Part shown: positions 6,373-9,302 of the stretch, piece after piece
Position numbering within the stretch: the first letter of the stretch is position 1
How the letters are laid out: every line of letters starts with the position of its first letter
Source: Clostridia bacterium
Lineage (GTDB): Bacteria; Bacillota; Clostridia; Oscillospirales; CAG-272
Direction: 5' to 3'
Length of the DNA: 9,302 nucleotides
Assembly (NCBI GenBank): GCA_017379815.1
Contig: JAFNVK010000118.1
Coordinates: 1-9,302, forward strand
Notes under the pieces: model-generated
Seen by the model: only the letters and a program-made list of their open reading frames with translations
Database searches by the model: none
Told to the model about the DNA's origin: nothing
Made by a program: the position numbers and the translations under genes

Positions 6373-7763
6373 TGCCGAAGCAGACCATGGAAAGGGCCAA
6401 GGTGCTTCTTCCGCAGCAGCTTGCAGGGCTTCCGTCGGATGCCCCCGTATTGCTTGCCCTCTCGGGCGGAGCGGATTCCCGCTTTCTTCTGGACGTTCTG
6501 GCCGAGGCCTCACGCCGCCAAGGCTTCTCTCTGCTTCTGGCGCACGTGGATCACGGCATTCGGGGCGAGGAGGCCAAGCGGGACAGCGCCTTTTGCCGCG
6601 CGCTTGCCGAGCAGTACGGACTTGAGCTTTGCCTTCTCGAGGCAGACGTGCCCCGTCTCGCTCACGAGCATGGGCGAGGTCTTGAGGAGGAGGCGCGGCG
6701 GGTACGCTACGCGTATTTTGCCGAGCTGATGCAAAAGAGAGGCATTCCGCTTCTGGCCACGGCGCATCACGCCGACGATCATCTGGAGACGCTTTTGTTC
6801 CGCATGGCGCGGGGAAGCGGCCTGCGCGGCCTTTGCGGCATCGCGCCCGTCCGCCCCTTTTCCGTGGGATTTCTGACGCGACCGCTGCTCTCTCTCGCGC
6901 GCGCAGAAATCCTCCGTCGCTGTGAGGAGCGAGGACTTGCGTACGTCACCGATTCCACCAACGCCGATACCGCTTACGCACGCAATCGCATCCGCAGCGA
7001 GGCTATTCCGGCTCTGGAGAGCCTGTTTGAGGATCCGCAGGGACGTGCGGTGCGCATGAGCCGCGCTTTGCGCGAGGACGAGGATTTTCTTCATCAAACG
7101 GCAAAGGCCGTTCTCGACGGCGAGCATGGCGACGGACTCTCGCTCGACACCCTGCGCGCACTTCACCCGGCTATCCGCAAGCGCGTGCTGGCAGGTTGGC
7201 TTGCCCGCTTTACCGACCGTATGGTCGAAACGGTGCATCTGGAGGCGCTTTCGCGTGCGCTTGAGCAGCCGAGCGCAAGCGGAGAATACGCTGTTCCCGG
7301 CGGACGGGTGCTGATCGAGGGCGATCGGCTCTGCTTTTGCTCCGCGCCGACGCGCAAGGCAGAGGCGTTTTGCTATCCCTTTGCCGAGGGGGGAACGGTT
7401 TTTCCCGAGAGCGGCATCCGCGTTCGCGTCACGCGAACCGAAAAGTACACAAAAATTAACAATTTGTCTACAGCAACACGTATAAATCGAAATTGTTTCT
7501 TTGCTATAATGGTAAAGAATTTGCACTGGAGATCGCGCAGAGAGGGGGACCGCATCCAAATGGGCGGTATGCACCGCAGACTGCGCAAGCTCTGGAACGA
7601 GGAGGGCGTTCCTCCTCAGCTGCGCGACCGCCTGCCTCTGCTTTGCGACGAGGAGGGCATTCTCTGGGCCCCCTTCGCAGGCCTGAGAGACGGCGCCAAG
7701 ACCGAGGGAGAGGGGTATCTTGTGGAGCTTCTTCTGCCCGGGGACACCGAAGAAAACACATGA
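6372..7763 (+). CDS. tilS: tRNA(Ile)-lysidine synthetase TilS
   Basis: TilS joins lysine to C34 of the CAU-anticodon tRNA-Ile using ATP, so that it reads AUA codons; it is essential. The 463-residue protein has the N-type ATP-pyrophosphatase P-loop SGGADS (31-36), HVDHGIRG (58-65), TAHHADDHLET (130-140), and the DSTN and RNRIR stretches (about 194-208) that contact substrate. The C-terminal TilS domain follows, with WRSRREGDRIQMGG and an LRDRLPLLCDEEGILWAP block. The ATG overlaps the dnaB stop (TGATG), so coupled translation is likely. Codons for roughly residues 358-386 (7443-7529) are strikingly AT-rich and use ATA, CGA, ACA and GTA, unlike the rest of the gene, although the frame and family pattern (KINNLST) continue. 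The gene is followed 24 bases later by hpt, the order known from Bacillus. Confidence 0.93.
   Translation: MPKQTMERAKVLLPQQLAGLPSDAPVLLALSGGADSRFLLDVLAEASRRQGFSLLLAHVDHGIRGEEAKRDSAFCRALAEQYGLELCLLEADVPRLAHEHGRGLEEEARRVRYAYFAELMQKRGIPLLATAHHADDHLETLLFRMARGSGLRGLCGIAPVRPFSVGFLTRPLLSLARAEILRRCEERGLAYVTDSTNADTAYARNRIRSEAIPALESLFEDPQGRAVRMSRALREDEDFLHQTAKAVLDGEHGDGLSLDTLRALHPAIRKRVLAGWLARFTDRMVETVHLEALSRALEQPSASGEYAVPGGRVLIEGDRLCFCSAPTRKAEAFCYPFAEGGTVFPESGIRVRVTRTEKYTKINNLSTATRINRNCFFAIMVKNLHWRSRREGDRIQMGGMHRRLRKLWNEEGVPPQLRDRLPLLCDEEGILWAPFAGLRDGAKTEGEGYLVELLLPGDTEENT
7502..7510 (+). promoter_or_regulatory. Possible internal promoter (extended -10) inside tilS
   Basis: TGCTATAAT (7502-7510) is a perfect extended -10 element in a patch of about 26% GC (7441-7520) within an otherwise GC-rich gene. 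No good -35 box lies 15-18 bases upstream. If active it would give hpt and ftsH a separate transcript starting about 270 bases before hpt. Confidence 0.3.
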
Positions 7764-7787
7764 CGTCAATGCAGAAAGGAATACGCT

Positions 7788-8342
7788 ATGCAGAATATGC
7801 ACAAGGACATTGAAACGATATTGGCCGACGAGGCCACGCTGGCCGGGATCTGTGACCGCCTGGCGGCCCGCATCACCGAGGACTATCGCGATTCCGACAA
7901 GGATCTCGTTTTCGTGATCATTCTCAAGGGCTCGGTGTATTTTGCAACGGATCTGATCCGCCGTATTCCGCTTCCCTGTGAGATGGAGTTCATGAAGGTG
8001 TCCTCCTACGGGGCAAGCACCACCACGTCGGGCTTCATTCAGGTACATCTTGACCTCAAGAGAGACGTGCACGATGCAGACGTCATCGTGATCGAGGACA
8101 TCATCGACAGCGGCCGCACGCTCGAAAAGCTTTCCAACCTGCTGGCCGATCGCGGCGCACACAGCGTTCGCTTCTGCACGCTTTTGGATAAGCCCGAGCG
8201 CAGACAGGTCAAGCTGGATGCGGACTACGTCGGTCTGAATATCCCCGACGCCTTTGTCGTGGGGTACGGTCTGGACTATGATGAGAAATACAGAAACCTT
8301 CCTTACGTCGGCATTCTCAAGCCGGCAGTATACCGGAAATAA
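7788..8342 (+). CDS. hpt: Hypoxanthine phosphoribosyltransferase
   Basis: This cytosolic purine-salvage enzyme transfers ribose phosphate from PRPP to hypoxanthine or guanine, giving IMP or GMP. The 184-residue protein has the normal length for the bacterial type I PRTase family. It shows LVFVIILKGSVYFATDL (about 39-55, containing the PPi-loop region), then FMKVSSYGASTTTSG (the flexible-loop region), and the PRPP-binding motif VIVIEDIIDSGRTL (about 99-112). The purine-binding end carries PDAFVVGYGLDYDEKYRNLPYVG. AAAGGA (7775-7780) is 7 bases before the ATG; a second in-frame ATG lies three codons on. It stands between tilS and ftsH as in Bacillus. Preference between hypoxanthine and guanine cannot be settled by reading. 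Confidence 0.95.
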   Translation: MQNMHKDIETILADEATLAGICDRLAARITEDYRDSDKDLVFVIILKGSVYFATDLIRRIPLPCEMEFMKVSSYGASTTTSGFIQVHLDLKRDVHDADVIVIEDIIDSGRTLEKLSNLLADRGAHSVRFCTLLDKPERRQVKLDADYVGLNIPDAFVVGYGLDYDEKYRNLPYVGILKPAVYRK

Positions 8343-8375
8343 GGCGAAGAATACCAACGAATTCGGAGGAAATCA

Positions 8376-9257
8376 ATGAAGAAAAGAAGTTTTGTCCGTG
8401 AATTGCTGTTTTACGGCGTGATCCTGGCCCTGATCGTGGTCGTGCTGACCTCGCTTTCGCTGGGCGGCGATCGGCGCAAGATCGTGCACAGCGATATCAT
8501 GGCTTATCTGGATGACAACCGCGTCACGGAGGTGGCGGTCAGCAACAAGAACGTGATGACCCTGAAGGTCCTGCTTGATGACGGGACGACGCAGGAGATC
8601 TCCTACAAGCTGACGGCCTTTGACGTCAACGTCATTCTCGACAAGGTCGAGGAGGCGCGCTCCCGTGACGGAAGCGTTCTGACCAGCATTTATTACGAGC
8701 CTGCGGTCGAGTATTCGATCTGGATCCAGCTTCTTCCTTGGATTCTGATCCTCGGCGGTGTGGTCGTGGTCTACTTTATCGCTATGCGCCAGTTCAACGG
8801 CAAGGGCGGCAACCGAATGAACTCCTTTGGCAAGGCACGCGTGCATACCCCTGCCGCCGATGAAAAGAATAAGGTCCTCTTCCGCGACGTTGCAGGAGCG
8901 GATGAGGAAAAGGAGGAGCTGGTCGAGATCGTGGAGTTCCTCAAGGATCCCGCAAAGTTCACCAGGCTCGGCGCAAAGATCCCGCACGGCGTTTTGCTGA
9001 TGGGCCCTCCCGGCACGGGTAAGACCCTTCTGGCCAAGGCCGTGGCAGGCGAGGCAGGCGTGCCCTTCTATTCCATTTCGGGCTCGGATTTCGTGGAGAT
9101 GTACGTGGGCGTTGGTGCGTCCCGCGTGCGTGACCTGTTCGAAACGGCGCGCAAGTCCCCCGCATCCATCGTCTTTATCGACGAGATCGACGCTGTCGGA
9201 GAAATAATGAATTGTATAAAAAATATCAAGAACTTGCCAGTAAAGAAGAAAATGTAA
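8376..9257 (+). CDS. ftsH: ATP-dependent zinc metalloprotease FtsH, truncated at a chimeric junction
   Basis: FtsH is a membrane-anchored hexameric AAA+ protease that degrades membrane and regulatory proteins. The open frame has 293 codons against the usual 600-700. Residues 1-275 are ordinary FtsH: a first membrane helix (about 9-28), an extracytoplasmic domain (29-112), a second helix (114-137), the FRDVAGADEEKEELVEIVEFL start of the AAA domain (near residue 170), Walker A GPPGTGKT (210-217, K216), the SGSDFVEMYVGVGASRVRDLF block, and Walker B IVFIDEIDAVG (265-275, D269, E270). After G275, where RQRG is expected, 18 unrelated residues precede a TAA. The second region of homology, arginine fingers and the HExxH zinc protease domain are absent, so this product could not work as a protease. 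GGAGG (8365-8369) is 6 bases before the ATG. The truncation is probably an assembly artefact. Confidence 0.9.
   Translation: MKKRSFVRELLFYGVILALIVVVLTSLSLGGDRRKIVHSDIMAYLDDNRVTEVAVSNKNVMTLKVLLDDGTTQEISYKLTAFDVNVILDKVEEARSRDGSVLTSIYYEPAVEYSIWIQLLPWILILGGVVVVYFIAMRQFNGKGGNRMNSFGKARVHTPAADEKNKVLFRDVAGADEEKEELVEIVEFLKDPAKFTRLGAKIPHGVLLMGPPGTGKTLLAKAVAGEAGVPFYSISGSDFVEMYVGVGASRVRDLFETARKSPASIVFIDEIDAVGEIMNCIKNIKNLPVKKKM
9196..9206. other. Junction between ftsH and foreign AT-rich DNA
   Basis: FtsH homology ends with the GGA codon at 9198-9200. From 9200 another frame encodes Glf. GC falls from about 63% (9121-9200) to 31% (9201-9302) at the same point. There is no visible insertion sequence end or obvious target duplication. 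Confidence 0.75.
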
Positions 9258-9302
9258 TTTTGGGCGGACGGCTTGGTGCTTACCAATATTATGATATGGA
9301 TA
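9200..9302 (+). pseudogene. glf: Fragment of UDP-galactopyranose mutase, C-terminal region (partial at both ends)
   Basis: In the frame beginning at 9200, 34 codons run to the window end without a stop and read RNNELYKKYQELASKEENV followed by ILGGRLGAYQYYDMD. The GGRLGxYxYxDMD block near the C-terminus is a conserved part of Glf, the flavoenzyme that converts UDP-galactopyranose to UDP-galactofuranose for surface glycans. E. coli Glf has a closely similar GRLGTYRYLDMD. The upstream nine tenths of the gene are missing and replaced by ftsH in another frame, so this piece has no start of its own. The rest may continue beyond base 9302. The AT-rich codons differ from every complete gene here, which suggests a different source genome or an acquired glycan locus. 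Confidence 0.75.

Noticed and set aside
7761..7768. Palindrome TGACGTCA at the tilS stop codon
   Set aside because: It overlaps the stop, is only 8 bases long, and has no promoter arrangement around it that would suggest an operator.

Overview
The window looks like chromosomal core DNA from a fairly GC-rich member of the Clostridia (Bacillota), plausibly an uncultured gut lineage; I cannot place it at a lower rank. The reasons are purine-rich Shine-Dalgarno sites (AAAGGAG, GGAGG) before most genes, sigma-A type promoters, and two gene neighbourhoods typical of Bacillota: yybS-gdpP-rplI-dnaB and tilS-hpt-ftsH. No phage, transposon, CRISPR, defence locus, tRNA or rRNA was found.

Layout. The left end holds a DeoR-family transcription regulator on the minus strand, running off the window at base 1. 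A 368-base divergent spacer (630-997) follows, with one well-formed promoter facing each way, a four-unit 10-bp repeat, and structured leaders on both sides. From 998 to the right end everything is on the plus strand and looks like one transcription unit: a YybS-like membrane protein, the c-di-AMP phosphodiesterase GdpP, ribosomal protein bL9, replicative helicase DnaB, tRNA(Ile)-lysidine synthetase TilS (1-base overlap with dnaB), hypoxanthine phosphoribosyltransferase and FtsH. Gaps are 87, 78, 68, -1, 24 and 33 bases, and none holds a hairpin followed by a T-tract.

How the genes fit together. The run is a housekeeping block joining second-messenger turnover (GdpP), translation (bL9, TilS), replication (DnaB), purine salvage (Hpt) and membrane proteolysis (FtsH). 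The DeoR regulator is transcribed away from it and may or may not control it.

The right end is abnormal. FtsH is intact through Walker A and Walker B, then at about base 9200 the DNA switches from about 63% to 31% GC. It then encodes, in another frame, a conserved C-terminal piece of UDP-galactopyranose mutase (Glf). This is most simply an assembly chimera at a contig end; a real rearrangement is the alternative. Other points of interest are a perfect 9-bp hairpin covering a Shine-Dalgarno site in the DeoR leader, an AT-rich patch inside tilS carrying an extended -10 element, and short hairpins in the gaps around gdpP, rplI and dnaB. I see no convincing new multi-gene system.
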